Part shown: positions 41,284 through 42,592 of the stretch, in pieces
How the letters are laid out: every line of letters starts with the position of its first letter
How positions within the stretch are numbered: position 1 is the first letter of the stretch
NCBI GenBank assembly: GCA_030066195.1
Contig: JASJCB010000094.1
Location: 1 to 42,592 of the forward strand
Direction of reading: 5' to 3'
Source: Acidobacteriota bacterium
GTDB taxonomy: Bacteria; Acidobacteriota; Holophagae; Acanthopleuribacterales; Acanthopleuribacteraceae
Length of the DNA: 42,592 nt
Made by a program: the position numbers and the translations under genes
Notes under the pieces: generated by a model
Seen by the model: the letters and a program-made list of their open reading frames with translations, nothing else
Databases searched by the model: none
What the model was told of the DNA's origin: nothing

Positions 41284-42078
41284 ATGTTTCAGCAGGGATT
41301 GATGGAAGGAAAGGCCGGTATCGTGACCGGCGGCGGTTCAGGTATCGGCCTGGCCGTGGTCAAGGAGTTGCTGCGTTACGGCGCCAAGGTGACCATTACC
41401 GGTCGTAGCGAGGAAAAGCTGGCAAACGCGGCTGCCGAGTTGGGGGTTACCACGGCGGCCGGCGATGTGCGCAAGGCCGAGGATGTCGCCCGCAACCTGG
41501 ATGCCCACATGGCAGCGCACGGCAAGGTGGACTTTCTGGTCAATAACGCCGCGGGAAACTTCCTCTGCCCGCTGGAACGCATGAGTGAAAACGCCTTTAT
41601 GGCGGTCGTGAATATCGTCACCAAGGGCACTTTCCTCTGGTCAAAGGCCGTGCAACCTCATATGAAGGAAGCAGGCTACGGCCGTATCATCAACATCGGC
41701 ACCACCTACAGTTGGGCGCACGCGGCCTGGGTGGCTCATTCGGGCGCGGCCAAGGCAGCCGTCCTGAACCTCACCCGCACCATGGCCGTGGAATGGGGTC
41801 CCCAGGGCATCTTGACCAACTTCGTGGCGCCGGGGCCCATCAAGGACACCGAGGGCAATCGACGGCTGAGCCCGGGCGAAGGCAAGGACGGGATGGGTCT
41901 GATTCCGGTTCATCGCAAGGGCGAGCCCGCCGAAATCGCCTATTTGACCCTTTTCCTGCTGAGTCCCATGGGCGACTATATCAACGGTGCCGCCATTCCG
42001 GTCGACGGAGGAGCCCACCTGAACGTACCGGGCCTGCTGCCCGCGGGCATTGAAATCCCCGAGGAAATGTTGCGCTGA
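41284..42078 (+). CDS. SDR oxidoreductase, 2,4-dienoyl-CoA reductase-like
   Basis: A 264-residue classical-length SDR. The dinucleotide motif is TGGGSGIG (15-22), the structural motif NNAAG (87-91), and the 40-GR-S pattern (TITGRSEEK) favours NADPH. At the active-site position the usual Tyr-x-x-x-Lys is replaced by AHSGAAK (K157 kept, residue 153 is Ser, His at 152). The same VHAGSAK-type arrangement, together with VAPGPIKDTEGNRRL, is found in peroxisomal-type 2,4-dienoyl-CoA reductases (DECR2), so the absence of Tyr is a family trait and not a defect. It would reduce dienoyl-CoA esters in oxidation of unsaturated fatty acids. The start at 41284 is fixed by GGGAGG 5 bases upstream. It is a stand-alone gene. 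Confidence 0.88.
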   Translation: MFQQGLMEGKAGIVTGGGSGIGLAVVKELLRYGAKVTITGRSEEKLANAAAELGVTTAAGDVRKAEDVARNLDAHMAAHGKVDFLVNNAAGNFLCPLERMSENAFMAVVNIVTKGTFLWSKAVQPHMKEAGYGRIINIGTTYSWAHAAWVAHSGAAKAAVLNLTRTMAVEWGPQGILTNFVAPGPIKDTEGNRRLSPGEGKDGMGLIPVHRKGEPAEIAYLTLFLLSPMGDYINGAAIPVDGGAHLNVPGLLPAGIEIPEEMLR

Positions 42079-42207
42079 CCTAAGAAGCGCCCTCTCGGGC
42101 ATTTCTCGGGTGTCATGCACGAACTCCAAGGCAGTGATGAGATCCGGTAACAATATTCGCCGAAATTTACCCGGCCCTTACCGGGAATACATGATCAGCC
42201 GGCGTCT

Positions 42208-42236
42208 GATACTCGATTCTTCCCGGGAATGGTGAC
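42208..42236 (+). repeat. Dispersed intergenic repeat, copy C
   Basis: CTCGATTCTTCCCGGGAATG followed by GTG matches copy A (30381) over about 28 bases and copy B (30683) over 17. It lies between the SDR gene and the last partial gene. A weaker CCGGGAAT-containing stretch (TTACCGGGAATACATG) is 30 bases to its left. Confidence 0.55.
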
Positions 42237-42305
42237 CTGTATCCACTGTCACTTCAGGGACGGTGGAAGGAAAGACAGTCTTCGGACGGCCATATAGAAG
42301 CCCCT

Positions 42306-42592
42306 ATGCCAACTAAAACCGATTGGGTGAATGAAGTCCAAGCCTTTTTCCACGACCTGAACTTAGTAAATAGAGGCGCGATGAGCGCCGAGGCATTCGC
42401 GCAAGTCATTGCTGAGCACCGATGGTCAACGCCCACGACCGAGCAATTAAATACCGCACTGGATGTGGCTCATCACCTGATCGAAACCTATCCGAAGGAT
42501 TTGTCATCCTCCAAAACCAGATGGTTGGGCATGGAGTGGGACCTGGCCATGATGAGCAATCAAACCGCGTTCCTCAACCAGGATACGCTGCC
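42306..42592 (+). CDS. Unrecognised protein, 5' part (runs off the right edge)
   Basis: An ATG at 42306 opens a frame of 95 codons that continues to the end of the window. The translation begins MPTKTDWVNEVQAFFHDLNL and includes AHHLIETYPKDLSSSKTRWL and GMEWDLAMMSN. It is hydrophilic, helical and not one I can place. There is no good ribosome-binding site, but codon usage and the absence of stops look genuine. The rest of the gene lies outside the window, so family assignment needs the downstream sequence. Confidence 0.55.
   Translation, partial: MPTKTDWVNEVQAFFHDLNLVNRGAMSAEAFAQVIAEHRWSTPTTEQLNTALDVAHHLIETYPKDLSSSKTRWLGMEWDLAMMSNQTAFLNQDTL

Overview
The window looks like a chromosomal segment of a free-living Gram-negative bacterium with a large, signalling-rich genome. 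I favour Acidobacteriota, perhaps an Acanthopleuribacter-like lineage. The reasons are an ECF sigma factor next to a Ser/Thr kinase with a TPR tail, Reg_prop hybrid histidine kinases, paired M14 peptidases carrying DxDxDG insertions, and secreted multidomain proteins ending in Ig or dockerin-like modules. This is inference from gene content only. There are no rRNA or tRNA genes, transposases, integrases or phage genes that I can recognise.

Layout. 0.6-5.3 kb: ECF sigma factor and kinase-TPR pair (+), a small membrane peptide with a duplicated acidic motif (+), a second ECF-like sigma factor (-), and the decayed remnant of another kinase (-). 5.3-9.2 kb: a multi-pass membrane protein (GT-C-like) and the cytochrome bd operon cydAB (-). 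9.2-10.07 kb: a long gene-free stretch with a candidate structured RNA and a duplicated block carrying two tandem terminators. 10.07-12.4 kb: a small exported protein (-), then a coupled GYF_2 membrane protein and Nudix hydrolase (+). 12.5-16.3 kb: two translationally coupled M14-fold proteins; the downstream one has an intact zinc site, while the upstream one has lost every metal ligand. 16.5-17.2 kb: a membrane protein of unknown role. 17.2-24.6 kb: a co-directional signalling run (-) of Fur-family regulator, Ser/Thr kinase-ATPase-TPR protein, hybrid histidine kinase with HPt, and single-domain response regulator. 24.7-25.0 kb: an exact-period 43-bp palindrome array just upstream of the Fur gene. 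25.1-30.0 kb: an operon of three paralogous secreted proteins with different C-terminal modules (-). 30.9-35.6 kb: a tightly overlapping six-gene operon (+) for making and modifying a dTDP-linked 3-amino-3,6-dideoxy sugar (FdtA/FdtB-like) and decorating surface glycan. 35.7-40.7 kb: a very large Reg_prop sensor with two separate histidine-kinase cores (-). 40.9-41.1 kb: the broken 5' end of another such sensor. 41.3-42.1 kb: a 2,4-dienoyl-CoA reductase-like SDR (+). 42.3 kb to the edge: the start of an unrecognised gene (+).

The genes fall into four themes: sensing (five kinases or kinase relics, two sigma factors, one Fur), envelope and surface glycan, secreted proteins and peptidases, and microaerobic respiration. 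The parts I find least explained by known families are the catalytic/dead M14 couple, the 43-bp helical-phase array, the three-paralogue secreted operon, the repeat-bearing small peptide and the candidate RNA at 9.6-9.8 kb. Two kinase relics and several dispersed short repeats show active gene duplication and decay in this genome.
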